Shown: positions 44,348 through 54,383, counted from the stretch's first letter. The stretch: 64,000 nt of DNA from Goodfellowiella coeruleoviolacea (GCF_024171785.1 NZ_JAMTCK010000005.1:215591-279590); one strand, 5' to 3'. Made by a program: numbers and translations. Notes: generated from the sequence alone by a model not told the origin.

Positions 44348-45498
44348 ACCAGCACCTCCGCCCGGTGCACCGCGGCCAGTGCCTGGCCGAGCAGGGCCCG
44401 CTCGCCCTCGGTGGGCTCGCTGCCCCGGCAGTCGCTGACGAACCCGCAGGCCACCTCGTGGTCGGTCCGGCCGCGCACGGCCTGGGCGAAGCGCAGCGGC
44501 CGGCCGGCCCGCCCCCCGTCCGGCTGCCACTCCAGGTGCACGGCGTGCGGGAACCGGCGCTGCAACCGGCGCAGCCCGTCCAGGGGCCGCACCGGGTCGG
44601 TCAGCACCACCGACAGGAAGTGGTCGGTCAGCGGCTCGTGCGCCGGGTCGGTGAGCAGGTCGTCCAGCCGCCCGGTCAGCCGGCTCAGTGCTCGGGGCAC
44701 CGGCAGTTCCCGGCTCTCCACCCCGGCCAGTCCGCCCTCGTCCAGCTCCACCAGCCACACCGACTTGCGGTGCGCGCGCTCGGAGAACGAGTAGGCGATC
44801 GGGCTGCCCGAGTAGCGCAGGTGCTCGGCCAGGGTCTGCGGGCCGTGCAGGTGGCCGAGGGCCACGTAGTCCACGCCGTCGAACACGCTGCCCGGCACGT
44901 GGTCCAGCCCGCCGACGGTGATGGCCCGCTCCGACTCGCAGCCCTGCCCGCCGGTGACGAACGCGTGCGCCAGCACCATCGAGCGCACGCCCTCGCCCCG
45001 GCCGGCCAGGTCCGCGCGGATCCGGTTCATCGCCTCGGCGAGCACCCCGGCGTGCCCCTTGGCCTGCGGGGCGGCCAGCGCGCGCCGGGCCGGCTCCGGT
45101 TCGAGGAAGGGAATGCCGTAGAGGGCGACCGGCCCGTGCCGGTCGGTGAGCAGCACCGGGCGGTGCAGGTCGGTGACGGCGGTGCGCACGTGCAGCCCAC
45201 CCGCCTCGGTGAACTCGCCGAACACCCCGAGCCGGGGGGCCGAGTCGTGGTTGCCGGGGGTGAGCACGATGCGCGCGCCGGCCTCGCGGACGCGGCGCAG
45301 CACTCTGGCGCAGGTCTGCACGGCCTCGCCGGAGGGGACCGCCCGGTCGTAGAGGTCGCCGGCGATCACCACCACGTCCACCTGTTCGTCGCTGACCAGG
45401 TCGGCGAGCCCGCCGAGCACCTGCTCCTGCGCGTCGAGCAGATCCCGGCCGTGGAAGGTGCGGCCCACGTGCCAGTCCGAGGTGTGCAGCACTCGCAT
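44344..45498 (-). CDS. sbcD: Exonuclease SbcCD subunit D (Mre11-like nuclease)
   Basis: 384 aa. Metallophosphoesterase motifs in order: DWHVGR (residues 8-13), GDLYDRAVPS, GNHDS, and GHLHGPQ. ATG at 45498 opens MRVLHTSDWH as in all SbcD proteins. First gene of the sbcDC operon. Confidence 0.96.
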   Translation of the reverse strand: MRVLHTSDWHVGRTFHGRDLLDAQEQVLGGLADLVSDEQVDVVVIAGDLYDRAVPSGEAVQTCARVLRRVREAGARIVLTPGNHDSAPRLGVFGEFTEAGGLHVRTAVTDLHRPVLLTDRHGPVALYGIPFLEPEPARRALAAPQAKGHAGVLAEAMNRIRADLAGRGEGVRSMVLAHAFVTGGQGCESERAITVGGLDHVPGSVFDGVDYVALGHLHGPQTLAEHLRYSGSPIAYSFSERAHRKSVWLVELDEGGLAGVESRELPVPRALSRLTGRLDDLLTDPAHEPLTDHFLSVVLTDPVRPLDGLRRLQRRFPHAVHLEWQPDGGRAGRPLRFAQAVRGRTDHEVACGFVSDCRGSEPTEGERALLGQALAAVHRAEVLV

Positions 45499-45792
45499 GG
45501 TGCCAAGCTAGTGGCGGCCCCGATCGGCACCGCATCGCGGGTGTTGTCACTCGATCAGGTGAAGAAATCGTCGGCCGCGGTTCCCCCGGGCGGTTTCTGT
45601 CGGTGGTGCTCGGTTGACTGCGGGCATGCCAGGTCAACTCGTCGCTCGAGCACGCGGTGGGCTCCGCGCACGCCGCGTGCGGCCCGCGCCGGTCCGGTTC
45701 GGCCGGTCCCGTCCCGCCCGCGCGGGCCCCTCGGCCGGCCAGCCGACCGTAGGTTGGGGTGGCACGGACACGAGGCGAGGGAGGGAGCGGAC

Positions 45793-46755
45793 GTGGCCTC
45801 AGTGGTGATCAGCACGGCGGCCGTCGCGGTGGCCCTGTTGCTGGCCGGGGCGGTGCTGCTGCTGTGGCGGCTCTACCAGGACAGCGTGCGGCGGGCCGAC
45901 GCCGCGCACGCGGCCGTGCAGCAGGAGCGGCAGCGGTTCGACGCCCAGCAGGCCGCGCTGCGCCGCTACGAGGTGGCGTTCGCGTCCATCTCCGGCCGGG
46001 GCGAACTGGGTGAGCAGGTGCTCGTGGAGACCGCGCGGATGCTGGGGCTGCGCGAGGGCCTGCACTTCACCGTGCAGACCGACCTGGCCGGGGGCGGCGC
46101 GGCAAAACCCGACTTGCTGCTGGTGGTCGGCGGCGACCGGCGGGTGCCGGTGGACGCCAAGATGAGCATGGCCTGCTGGGTGGAGGCGGTGGAAACGGAC
46201 GACCCGGCCGAACGGCTGGACGCGCTGCGCGTGCACGTGCGCAACATCCGCTCCCGCGCGGCCGAACTGGCCGGCAAGGGCTACCAGCGGTGGGCCGACG
46301 CCATCTACGGCACGATCATGTTCGTGCCCTCGGACGCGGCCGTGGTCGCCGCCCTGGACACCGACCCGGAGCTGCTGCGCTGGCTGCTGGACCGCCGGGT
46401 GTTCCTGTGCGGGCCGACCGGGTTCGCCGTGGTCGCCTCGGCCGCGCTGTTCGCCGCCACCGACCGGACCATCGCCGCCGACGTGGAGCAGGTGCGGGCC
46501 CAGGCGGCCAGGGCGCACCGCGCGGCCGGCACAGCCGTGGACGCGGTCAACCTGTCCAGCACACACCTGCAGCGCTTCCTGTCGGCGCGCCGCCGCGAAC
46601 TGGACGCGTTGGAGAGCTTCCGCGCCACGGTGGAGCCGATCACCGACGCCTCGGCCAGCCCGACACCGATCGCCCCGGTGCGCCGGGCGGAGGACCCGTC
46701 GGCGGGCTCCACACCCGTGCCGCAGCCGCTCACCCAGGAACTGGCCACCGACTGA
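45793..46755 (+). CDS. rmuC: DNA recombination protein RmuC
   Basis: 320 aa with an N-terminal helix (residues 4-24), a short coiled coil, and the RmuC domain: KPDLLLVVGGDRRVPVDAKMS-type core, then WADAIYGTIMFVPSD and a GPTGFAVVAS block. Limits recombination at inverted repeats. GTG 45793 has a GGGAG site. The 295-bp gap from sbcD upstream shows only GC-rich sequence and the promoters of both genes. Confidence 0.88.
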   Translation: MASVVISTAAVAVALLLAGAVLLLWRLYQDSVRRADAAHAAVQQERQRFDAQQAALRRYEVAFASISGRGELGEQVLVETARMLGLREGLHFTVQTDLAGGGAAKPDLLLVVGGDRRVPVDAKMSMACWVEAVETDDPAERLDALRVHVRNIRSRAAELAGKGYQRWADAIYGTIMFVPSDAAVVAALDTDPELLRWLLDRRVFLCGPTGFAVVASAALFAATDRTIAADVEQVRAQAARAHRAAGTAVDAVNLSSTHLQRFLSARRRELDALESFRATVEPITDASASPTPIAPVRRAEDPSAGSTPVPQPLTQELATD

Positions 46756-46994
46756 CCCACCGACTGCCCCACCGGCGGCCCGCCGACCCACCGACCCACC
46801 GACCAGTGGCCTGCCGGCTGACTCCAGCGGGCCGCCGGCTGCCCCCAGCGGCGCCCGCCGACTGGTGAACTCCCTACTTCTCCGGTTACAAGGAGCGCAA
46901 AAACGGACGAAACACCCTAGTTGATCTCATTGTCCGGTGCGAGTTGCCGATAGCTGACAGGTCACCCACGGCGAACGGTCTACCGTGTGCCCCC
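46756..46994. other. Intergenic region with short CCACCGA repeats
   Basis: The first 60 bases beyond rmuC consist of irregular CCCACCGA-type tandem units; 46870-46950 is A/T-richer and should hold the DUF6542 gene promoter. Confidence 0.4.
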
Positions 46995-47747
46995 GTGACC
47001 GCGACGCGCGACCGCCGAGACGACCTTGACGGCGAGCCAACGACCACCACGCCATGGAACGACCGGGCCATTGTCGGCTCCTTCCGGGGGCTGCCCTGGT
47101 GGGCCGCGGTCATAGTGGCCCTGCTGCTGTCGGTTGTCTGCGCGTACCTCAACATGCAGAGCCAGAGCATGACCCAGCAGAGCCTCGGTCTGGTCTTCCA
47201 GGTCGGGTACTTCCTCGGCTGTCTGCTGGCCGTGCTCGGGGTGCGGCGCCGCAGCCTGTTCGGGCCGATGGTGCAGCCGCCGCTGATCCTCGCGATCACG
47301 GTGGTGGTGGCCGTGTTACTCACCAGCGGGCTGCCCTCCGGGGGCATGACCGGCAAGGCGCTGGTGATCGGCACACCGCTGATCAACAGCTTCCCCATCA
47401 TGGCCATCACCACGGCGGTCACCGTCCTGGTCGGGGTGCTGCGCATGCTCACGCAGCGCGACCCGCACCGGCTGTCCAAGGACGAACGCCAGGCCCTGCG
47501 CAGCTCCCGGGACGACGACGACTTGGACGGTCCGGCTGAGCGCCGCGGCTCGGCGCGGGCCAGCGCGACCAGGGCCGGCCGCGCCGACGACGAGCGCCGC
47601 CCTGGCAGGCAGAACCGGTCTGGTGCGCCGGCCAAGGGCCGCCCCGCCGCGGACCGCCCCCGCCGTGAGGGCGGCTCGGCCAGCCCGGACCGGGCCCGTG
47701 GCCGCCGCCCGCGCCCCCGCGACGAGGACGACTTCTTCGACGACTGA
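46995..47747 (+). CDS. DUF6542 membrane protein
   Basis: 250 aa with four predicted helices (about residues 36-150) and a long charged, disordered C-terminus rich in Arg/Asp ending DEDDFFDD. Matches the actinobacterial DUF6542 proteins that sit between ychF and ispH (M. tuberculosis Rv1111c type). GTG 46995 is chosen as the first start near the conserved region. Function unknown. Confidence 0.85.
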   Translation: MTATRDRRDDLDGEPTTTTPWNDRAIVGSFRGLPWWAAVIVALLLSVVCAYLNMQSQSMTQQSLGLVFQVGYFLGCLLAVLGVRRRSLFGPMVQPPLILAITVVVAVLLTSGLPSGGMTGKALVIGTPLINSFPIMAITTAVTVLVGVLRMLTQRDPHRLSKDERQALRSSRDDDDLDGPAERRGSARASATRAGRADDERRPGRQNRSGAPAKGRPAADRPRREGGSASPDRARGRRPRPRDEDDFFDD

Positions 47748-47801
47748 TCGCCCAGCCGCGGCGCGCCGACCGGCGATCGCCTGGTGCGCGCGGCCGCGCG
47801 G

Positions 47802-48569
47802 TCACCGCTCCCGGGCCGCCAGGCGGCGCGCCAGCCGCTCGTGCAGCGGGGCGTAGTCGTGCTCGGGGAACCACTCCGGGAACACGTCGAGCATGGCCGT
47901 GAGGTTCTCGACCTCGAACTCGCAGTCGTCGCCGACCAGCGCGTCCTCGTCGGCGAACAGGTACTGCCAGCCGTAGGTGCCCCTGGTCACCCGCAGCGCG
48001 TCCAGGTAGCCGCGATAGTCCAGGTCCAGCCGCCAGTGACCGCGCTTGACGTGGCTGTACCAGATCTCCGGGTTGCGCACACCGGGCTGGATGCGCAGCG
48101 CGCCGTGAAAGCCCGTGCCGCCGTACGCGCTCCCGTCGAACAGGCGGAACTCGGACAGCAACTGGTGCTCCTCCGGTGTGCTCCAGTACCAGCCGTCTCC
48201 CGGGCGCACCGGGCTGCCGTTCTCGAACACCGAGCACAGCTCGGAGAGGTAGAACTCGCCGTGCACCTCGGGCCAGCGGGCCTGCTCGGGCCACGGGTCA
48301 ACGGTCTGCCAGGCGCACCCGAGCATGGAGAACCTGAGGTGGCTGCGCTGGAACGCCGGGTCGAGGCTGACCCCGAACCGCCGCTCGATCTCGGCACACG
48401 CCTCGGCCGCGTCGGCCGCCACCAGGGTGACCGGCATGATGCTGTCCTCGAAGACCTCGATCGCCGGGCAGCCGCGCAGCTCGTCCAGCACACCGACCCA
48501 GCCGCGCTCGTAGTCGGTGAGTCCGGCCAGTCCGGGCGACCCGATCGTGTCGGCGGTGTCCTCGCTCAT
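47802..48569 (-). CDS. Unrecognised 255-aa cytoplasmic protein
   Basis: No family recognised. ATG 48569 opens MSEDTADTIG. The protein is acidic and Trp/Tyr-rich (LTDYERGWVGVLDELRG, WYWSTPEEHQLLSEF, GWQYLFADEDAL) with no membrane segment and no repeats. The style recalls SUKH/SMI1-like or other immunity-type proteins, which is inference only. It interrupts the expected DUF6542-ispH neighbourhood and is transcribed opposite to DUF6542. Confidence 0.8.
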   Translation of the reverse strand: MSEDTADTIGSPGLAGLTDYERGWVGVLDELRGCPAIEVFEDSIMPVTLVAADAAEACAEIERRFGVSLDPAFQRSHLRFSMLGCAWQTVDPWPEQARWPEVHGEFYLSELCSVFENGSPVRPGDGWYWSTPEEHQLLSEFRLFDGSAYGGTGFHGALRIQPGVRNPEIWYSHVKRGHWRLDLDYRGYLDALRVTRGTYGWQYLFADEDALVGDDCEFEVENLTAMLDVFPEWFPEHDYAPLHERLARRLAARER

Positions 48570-48663
48570 GGCCCGGACGCTAACCGGCGCCCCTGACAAC
48601 CCGGCCGGTCCAGCAACGCGGCCGATCCGGCCCGGCCTCAGCGGCGCCGGTCCACCGGCGTGG

Positions 48664-49725
48664 TCAGCGAACCGTGCCCGTGCGGTCCTCGCGGCGCCTG
48701 CGCAGCTCCTTGGGCAGGGCGAAGGCGATCTTCTCGTTGGCCGTGGTGATCTCCTCGACCTCGCCCCAGCCGCGCTCGGCCAGCCAGGACAGCAGGTCCA
48801 TCACCAGCACGTCCGGCACGGACGCGCCACTGGTGATGCCGATCGTGCCCACGTCGGTCAGCCAGTCGGGGTCCACCTCGCTGGCGTAGTCGATCAGGTG
48901 GGCGGCGCGGGCGCCGGCCTGCAGGGCCACCTCGACCAGCCGCTTGGAGTTGGACGAGTTGCGCGAGCCGACCACCAGCACCAGGTCGCACTCGGGGGCC
49001 ATGGCCTTCACCGCGACCTGGCGGTTCTGCGTGGCGTAGCAGATGTCGTCGCTGGGCGGGTCCTGGAGCAGCGGGAACCTGTTCCGCAGCTGCTCGACCC
49101 GCTCCATGGTCTCGTCCACGCTCAGCGTGGTCTGGGACAGCCAGATCACCTTGCTCGGGTCGCGCACGCTGACCTTGTCCACGTCCTCGGGGCCGTCGAC
49201 GAGCTGGATGTGCTCGGGTGCCTCCCCGGCGGTGCCCTCGACCTCCTCGTGCCCCTCGTGGCCGATCAGCAGGATGTCGTAGTCGTCCCGGGCGAACCGC
49301 TTGGCCTCCTGGTGCACCTTGGTGACTAAGGGACAGGTGGCGTCGATGGTGCGGAGGTTGCGCTCGGCGGCCTGCCGGTGCACCTCCGGGGAGACCCCGT
49401 GCGCGGAGAACACCACGAGCGCGCCCTCGGGCACCTCGTCGGTCTCGTCCACGAAGATCGCCCCGCGCTCGGACAGGGTCTGCACCACGTGCCGGTTGTG
49501 CACGATCTCCTTGCGCACGTACACCGGGGCACCGTAGGTCTCCAGTGCCCTCTCCACCGTCACCACGGCGCGGTCCACGCCGGCGCAGTACCCCCGGGGT
49601 TTAGCCAGCAGCACCCGCCGGGGACGGGTGGTCTCGGTGTCGGCGGCGGGGCGGCTCGTCTCAGCGGCTGTCCGCTCCTGGCCCGGCAGTTCATCCAGGT
49701 CCAGCGAGGAGATGCGGGCGGTCAT
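48664..49725 (-). CDS. ispH: 4-hydroxy-3-methylbut-2-enyl diphosphate reductase
   Basis: 353 aa. Terminal enzyme of the MEP isoprenoid pathway, a 4Fe-4S protein. The three cluster cysteines are in [21 protein letters not shown] and ITSGASVP-adjacent [11 protein letters not shown], and the catalytic Glu is in HEGHEEVEG. The N-terminal 30 residues before [12 protein letters not shown] are variable. ATG 49725 chosen; sequence upstream is not conserved in style. Confidence 0.96.
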   Translation of the reverse strand: MTARISSLDLDELPGQERTAAETSRPAADTETTRPRRVLLAKPRGYCAGVDRAVVTVERALETYGAPVYVRKEIVHNRHVVQTLSERGAIFVDETDEVPEGALVVFSAHGVSPEVHRQAAERNLRTIDATCPLVTKVHQEAKRFARDDYDILLIGHEGHEEVEGTAGEAPEHIQLVDGPEDVDKVSVRDPSKVIWLSQTTLSVDETMERVEQLRNRFPLLQDPPSDDICYATQNRQVAVKAMAPECDLVLVVGSRNSSNSKRLVEVALQAGARAAHLIDYASEVDPDWLTDVGTIGITSGASVPDVLVMDLLSWLAERGWGEVEEITTANEKIAFALPKELRRRREDRTGTVR

Positions 49726-49844
49726 GCGTCCAGCGTACGGGCGACGGATTGGCGTCACTCGACACCGCCCGGTCAGCTGGGTCACGTCCGGCCGCCAGTT
49801 CACGGAGTGGGCAGGAGGCCACTGACTGGGGCAGGCTAGGGACC

Positions 49845-50522
49845 ATGAAGCCACTGCCACTGCCGGTGCGCGTCGCCGCCGGTCTCGCGGTCGCCGCCGT
49901 GGAACGCGCTCGCCAGCTTCCGCAGCAGCTCGCCGGGCTGCCCGTGACGGTGGTCAGCGAGGCTCTCCAGTTGTCCATGCGGCTCCAGCAGCAGGTCACC
50001 GAGCTGGCCATCAAGGGCGACGACCTGCTCTCCGCGCTGCGGCCGGCCGAGGAGGCGCCGGCGTGGGCGACCTTCGACGAGGACGAACCAGCCGACCAGG
50101 ATGAGCCGGCCAGCCCCTCCCGGGCCGCCGCGGGTGCGCGGCGCGGTGTGACATTCGCTACCGAGGCCGACAACCTCGGTGCGCCCGACACCGCCCCGGA
50201 CCCGTGGGCGGTGGAGGAGCAGGCCCTGGCCGACGCGGAGCGGGTCGCGGAGGAGTCCGAGGACGCCGCGCGGGACGCCGACGCGGCTCCCGCCGCGGAC
50301 CAGGCCCCGTCTTCCGGTGCGGACCAGACCCCGGCCGAGGACGGTCCCGCCGCCCTGCCCAACTACACGGCGCTGTCCCTGCCCCAGGTGCGTGCCCGGA
50401 TGCGCGGCCTGTCAGCGGACGAGCTGGAACAACTGCTGGCCTTTGAGCGCTCCCACGCGGCTCGCCCCGCCTTCGTCGGCATGCTGACCAGGCGCATCGC
50501 CACAGTGCGTGCCCAGTCGTGA
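49845..50522 (+). CDS. Lipid droplet-associated protein
   Basis: 225 aa. An amphipathic N-terminus ([29 protein letters not shown]) is followed by a conserved helix block, a disordered acidic middle, and a C-terminal helical motif [20 protein letters not shown]. Position next to ispH and xseA matches the mycobacterial Rv1109c-type lipid droplet-associated protein. Stop overlaps the xseA start (GTGA at 50519-50522). Confidence 0.85.
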   Translation: MKPLPLPVRVAAGLAVAAVERARQLPQQLAGLPVTVVSEALQLSMRLQQQVTELAIKGDDLLSALRPAEEAPAWATFDEDEPADQDEPASPSRAAAGARRGVTFATEADNLGAPDTAPDPWAVEEQALADAERVAEESEDAARDADAAPAADQAPSSGADQTPAEDGPAALPNYTALSLPQVRARMRGLSADELEQLLAFERSHAARPAFVGMLTRRIATVRAQS

Positions 50523-51808
50523 ACACCGGACCGACATCCCCGGAGCAGCCGTGGCCGGTGCGCACGGTGGCCAGGAAGATCGCCGACTGGATCAACCGGC
50601 TGGGCGCGGTGTGGGTGGAGGGCCAGGTCACCCAGGTCTCGGCCCGGCCGGGCACCGCCACCGCGTTCATCACCCTGCGCGACCCGTCCGCGGACATGTC
50701 CATGACGCTGACCTGCCCGATCGGGCTGGTCCGCGGCCAGCAGCCGGGCGTGGTCGAGGGCAACCGGGTGATCGTCCACGGCAAGCCCACCTTCTACCCA
50801 GGGCGCGGCACGCTCAGCCTGCGCGTGGACGAGATCCGCGCGGTGGGCATCGGCGAACTGCTGGCCCGGATCGAGCGGCTGCGGCGGCTGCTGGCCGCCG
50901 AGGGCCTGTTCGCGCCCGAGCGCAAGCGCCGGCTGCCGTTCCTGCCCAACCGGATCGGCCTGATCACCGGGCGGGCCTCGGCGGCCGAGCGGGACGTGCT
51001 GACCAACGCCAGAGCCCGCTGGCCGGCGGCCCGCTTTCGGGTGATCAACGTGGCGGTGCAGGGCGTCACCGCGGTGCCCCAGATCCGCACCGCGCTGTCC
51101 ACCCTGGACGCTGACCCGTCGGTCGAGGTGATCGTGCTGGCCAGGGGCGGCGGCAGCGTGGAGGACCTGCTCCCGTTCTCCGACGAGGCGCTGTGCCGCG
51201 CGGTGGCCGCCTGCCGCACCCCGGTGGTCAGCGCGATCGGCCACGAGCCCGACACACCGCTCCTCGATCACGTCGCTGACCTGCGCTGTTCAACCCCGAC
51301 CGACGCCGGCAAACGGGTTGTCCCGGACGTCGCCGAGGAGACCGCGCGGCTGCGCCAACTGCGTGATCGAGGCCGCCGCGCCCTGCACGGATGGGTGGAT
51401 CGGGAGCGCCGGCTGCTGGACTCGCTGCGCAGCCGACCGGCCCTGGCCGACCCTCTCGGCCCGCTGCGGCGGCGCGCCGAGGACATCCACGCGTTGCGCG
51501 ATCGGGCCCGTCGGGCCGTTTCCGCGGCTCTGGCCGTGGAACAGAACGGGTTGACCGCCACGAAAGCACGCTTGACGACCTTGGGACCGGCGGCCACTCT
51601 GGCTCGGGGATACGCCGTGGTGCAACGAATAGATCCGGCTGGAGCCGTTGACGTGCTCCGATCGGTGTCTGACGCGCCAGCCGGCACGCTGCTGCGTGTT
51701 CGACTGACCGACGGAGCGGTGCACGCGGTGGTGTCCGACGACGGAGCAGATCTCGGGGACAACAACCCAATGGCAAGCGGAGGCAGTGGTGGCGTACCTG
51801 GCGCGTGA
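50519..51808 (+). CDS. xseA: Exodeoxyribonuclease VII large subunit
   Basis: 429 aa. N-terminal OB fold (residues 20-115), then the catalytic domain with [28 protein letters not shown] and [16 protein letters not shown], the motifs of XseA. Degrades single-stranded DNA to oligonucleotides with XseB. It is coupled to the upstream gene by GTGA and overlaps the next gene by 20 or so bases. Confidence 0.96.
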   Translation: MNTGPTSPEQPWPVRTVARKIADWINRLGAVWVEGQVTQVSARPGTATAFITLRDPSADMSMTLTCPIGLVRGQQPGVVEGNRVIVHGKPTFYPGRGTLSLRVDEIRAVGIGELLARIERLRRLLAAEGLFAPERKRRLPFLPNRIGLITGRASAAERDVLTNARARWPAARFRVINVAVQGVTAVPQIRTALSTLDADPSVEVIVLARGGGSVEDLLPFSDEALCRAVAACRTPVVSAIGHEPDTPLLDHVADLRCSTPTDAGKRVVPDVAEETARLRQLRDRGRRALHGWVDRERRLLDSLRSRPALADPLGPLRRRAEDIHALRDRARRAVSAALAVEQNGLTATKARLTTLGPAATLARGYAVVQRIDPAGAVDVLRSVSDAPAGTLLRVRLTDGAVHAVVSDDGADLGDNNPMASGGSGGVPGA

Positions 51809-52400
51809 ACCCACATTCCTCCCGTTGACGGTGACCGCCACCCGGGAGGTGGCGCAGCGGGGCAAGCCCGACAAGGCGGCCTCGGTGTGGCCGACCGCCA
51901 CGGCGTCCGCCGCGCCCGCCCCGTCCGCCTCATCCGCACCGGTGGGCACATCCGCACCGGCGGGCTCGGCCGGCTCAACCGCGCCAGCCGGGTCGGCGGG
52001 GCCGACCGGATCGGCCCCGACCGCCGGGGCGACCACGTCGGCCGCGGGCGTGCACGACACCGACGCGCGCACCGTGCACGAGAAGGCCGAGGCCGCCAAC
52101 ACCGCTGCCGCGCACTGCTGGACCGCGCTGCTGGCCGGGTGCGACGGGCCGGGCCGGTGGGAACTGGTCGACCGGTTGCGGGAGCTGTCCGAGGCCACCT
52201 CGGCCTATGCCGGCACCCGGTGGTGGTTGACTGACGGGGCGGTGCACCGGAGGCGGGTCGCCGAGGCCGAGGGGCGCATCGAGGAAGCGATCCGCGAAGG
52301 TGACGGTGCCGAGTTCGCCGAGGCGTTCGCCGGCTACGACCAGGCCGTGGCCACCGCGGTGGTCTGCGTGCACAGCCGATTGGGGAGTTCGACCACGTGA
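51786..52400 (+). CDS. Unknown protein between xseA and xseB
   Basis: About 204 aa; GTG at 51786 or 51789, inside the xseA 3' end in another frame. Residues 1-35 are moderately conserved-looking ([20 protein letters not shown]), 36-90 form an Ala/Ser/Pro/Gly linker, and the C-terminal 115 residues are helical and Trp-containing ([20 protein letters not shown]). Its stop overlaps the xseB start (GTGA at 52397-52400). Unrecognised; translational coupling on both sides argues it is real and co-produced with exonuclease VII. Confidence 0.8.
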   Translation: MVAYLAREPTFLPLTVTATREVAQRGKPDKAASVWPTATASAAPAPSASSAPVGTSAPAGSAGSTAPAGSAGPTGSAPTAGATTSAAGVHDTDARTVHEKAEAANTAAAHCWTALLAGCDGPGRWELVDRLRELSEATSAYAGTRWWLTDGAVHRRRVAEAEGRIEEAIREGDGAEFAEAFAGYDQAVATAVVCVHSRLGSSTT

Positions 52401-52705
52401 ACGACAACCAGCTGGCCGGGCTGGCCGGGGCGGCGGCCTCGGCGCGGTCCGCCGACGCCCAGGACCTGCCGCCCGGCTCGGCCGGCCAGCCCGAACTGGG
52501 CTACGAGCAGGCCAGGGACGAACTGGTCGAGGTGGTGCGGCGGCTGGAGGCCGGCGGGCTGTCCCTGGAGGACTCGCTGGCCCTGTGGGAGCGCGGCGAA
52601 CTGCTGACCCGGATCTGCGAGCGGCACCTGGCCGGCGCGCGCGAGCGCGTTGACGCCGCACTGGCCGTGGTCGAGGAGGACGTGGCCGACACCGCGCAGG
52701 AGTAG
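52397..52705 (+). CDS. xseB: Exodeoxyribonuclease VII small subunit
   Basis: 102 aa. The family motif [35 protein letters not shown] (quoted in part: [12 protein letters not shown] and [12 protein letters not shown]) spans residues 36-70. Coiled-coil partner of XseA. The N-terminal 30 residues are an extension without conservation. Confidence 0.94.
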   Translation: MNDNQLAGLAGAAASARSADAQDLPPGSAGQPELGYEQARDELVEVVRRLEAGGLSLEDSLALWERGELLTRICERHLAGARERVDAALAVVEEDVADTAQE

Positions 52706-52709
52706 CGCG

Positions 52710-52768
52710 CGGGACTCAGCACTCCCGGGCTCAGGGCTCCCGGGCTCAGGGCACCTGGACTCAGGGCA
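52710..52768. repeat. 15-bp tandem repeat, about 3.5 units
   Basis: Units at 52724, 52739 and 52754 (CCCGGGCTCAGGGCT type), plus a partial unit before them, directly follow the xseB stop codon. Confidence 0.8.
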
Positions 52769-52948
52769 CCGGAGCGCGGCACGACGGCGACCACGCTGCC
52801 GAACCGGCCAGCCGGGCCGACATCCCCCGGTTGCCCAGCACCAGGCCACACCTGCGGAAAGGTCCCCTCGTGGGGGGTCCCCCGAAAATCACGTTACCGC
52901 TGGGGTCTGACAGTTTCGCGGGCCGACCAGCACGGCCCGCCCGGACCG

Positions 52949-53004
<56 letters not shown>

Positions 53005-53143
53005 CCGGACCGCCCCGGCCGTTCCTACCCCTCCCGGTGCTACCCACGGCAGGGGGCTGGGTAGCCGGTCACGCCGGACACAGACTCGTGGGCGCGGCGC
53101 GCCACTGGGCCGCCGCACACCCGGGAGAAGGGCGAACGTCCAC

Positions 53144-53746
53144 GTGAAGATCATTGTTGTTGGCGCGTCCGGCACGATCGGCACCGCGGTGGTGGCCGCG
53201 CTGGCGGCCAACCACGAGGTGGTGCGGGCCGGGCGGCGCGGGCCGGTGCGGGTCGACATGGCCGATGCGGCCTCCCTCGACGCGCTGTTCGCCTCGGTGT
53301 CCGACGTCGACGCGGTCATCTGCTGCGCCGGCAGCGGGCGGCTGGCGCCGCTGACCACCGACTCGGACGAGGACTACACGCACGGCCTGCACAGCAAGCT
53401 GCTGGGCCAGGTGCACCTGGTGCGCCGGGCCGTCCGGCACCTGCGTGACGGCGGGTCCGTCACGCTCACCAGCGGCACGTTCACGCGCCCCACCCCGGGC
53501 AGCGCGTTCGGCGCGCTGGTCAACACCGGGCTGGAGGCCTTCGTGCGGGCCGCGGCCACGGAACTGCCCCGGGGCCTGCGGGTGAACGCGGTCAGCCCGG
53601 GCTGGGTGCGGGAAACCCTGGAGGGGATGGGCCTGGACGGCGCCGACGGCACCCCGGCCGCCGAGGTGGCCCGCGCCTTCGTGCACGCGGTGGAGTCACC
53701 GGCGGTGCGGGGGCAGGTGCTCCGGCCGGGCAGCGCTAGCCGCTGA
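53144..53746 (+). CDS. Short-chain dehydrogenase-like protein lacking the catalytic Tyr-Lys
   Basis: 200 aa. Rossmann start MKIIVVGASGTIGTAV with the SDR glycine motif, then CCAGSG in the NAG position and SGTFTRPTPGS. Where YxxxK is expected the sequence is SAFGALVNTGLEAF, so the Tyr/Lys pair is missing; VNAVSPGWV follows normally. A group of short SDR-like proteins shares this. It may bind NADP(H) without the classical mechanism. Converges on DUF4245 with an 11-bp overlap. Confidence 0.85.
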   Translation: MKIIVVGASGTIGTAVVAALAANHEVVRAGRRGPVRVDMADAASLDALFASVSDVDAVICCAGSGRLAPLTTDSDEDYTHGLHSKLLGQVHLVRRAVRHLRDGGSVTLTSGTFTRPTPGSAFGALVNTGLEAFVRAAATELPRGLRVNAVSPGWVRETLEGMGLDGADGTPAAEVARAFVHAVESPAVRGQVLRPGSASR

Positions 53747-54383
53747 TCGAGGGCAGCGTGGGCGCCCGCTGCACGGCGGCGGCCACGGTCCGCACCTCGT
53801 CCTGGTCGCCGTTGCCGGTGATGAGCAGCCGCACCCCGGCGAGGTCGGTCACCCAGGACCGCTCGTCCTGCCGGCCCGGGTACTCGGTCCACACCTGTCC
53901 GTCGACCTCCATGGTCGGGCCGGCGCTTGGCTGCGCGTCCGCGGCCAGGTCGGCCTCCAGCCGGACCAGGTCGACCACCTCGGCCGAGGACTGGGCCAGC
54001 CGCAGGTAGCGGCCCTGCGCGGTGAGCCAGCCGACCTGCACGGAGGTGGCGCCGGCGGCCGTGGTGACGGTGTCCGAGGAGTTGGCCCGCCAGCCGGCCG
54101 GCAACTGGGGTTCGCGCACCGGGAAGTCGACCAGGCCGGCCGCCCGGTGCAGGGCCACGTCCTGGTCCACGGTGGGTCCGGCGGCGCTGTCCACCGACGG
54201 GCCGCCCGGGCTGAACGAGCACCCCCGGCTGATCCCGCCGAGCACCACCACCAACACGCCCAGCACCACCAGGGAGAGCACCATGTCCCGCAGGCCCCGG
54301 CCGGCCGGGCGCCGACCCGCTCCGGCGGGCTGGGCACCGGCGGTCCGCCCGGCGGCTGGCTCGTTGGCTGGTGTGTCTCCCAC
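53736..54383 (-). CDS. DUF4245 domain-containing membrane-anchored protein
   Basis: 215 aa. N-terminal cytoplasmic Ala/Pro-rich part, one helix (about residues 34-52, MVLSLVVLGVLVVVLGG), then an extracytoplasmic DUF4245 domain (FPVREPQLPAGWRANS near the start, RLLITGNGDQDE near the end). GTG 54383 chosen. In mycobacteria the homologue sits beside glpX, as here. Function unknown. Confidence 0.88.
   Translation of the reverse strand: MGDTPANEPAAGRTAGAQPAGAGRRPAGRGLRDMVLSLVVLGVLVVVLGGISRGCSFSPGGPSVDSAAGPTVDQDVALHRAAGLVDFPVREPQLPAGWRANSSDTVTTAAGATSVQVGWLTAQGRYLRLAQSSAEVVDLVRLEADLAADAQPSAGPTMEVDGQVWTEYPGRQDERSWVTDLAGVRLLITGNGDQDEVRTVAAAVQRAPTLPSISG

Noticed and set aside
41363-45637. A 1424-residue open frame suggesting an SbcD-SbcC fusion
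   Set aside because: Upstream of 44347 it is a shadow of sbcD; the true sbcC start is the GTG overlapping the sbcD stop.
44131-45792. Very long upstream extension of rmuC
   Set aside because: It is antisense to sbcC and sbcD and compositionally a shadow; rmuC begins at 45793 with a ribosome site.
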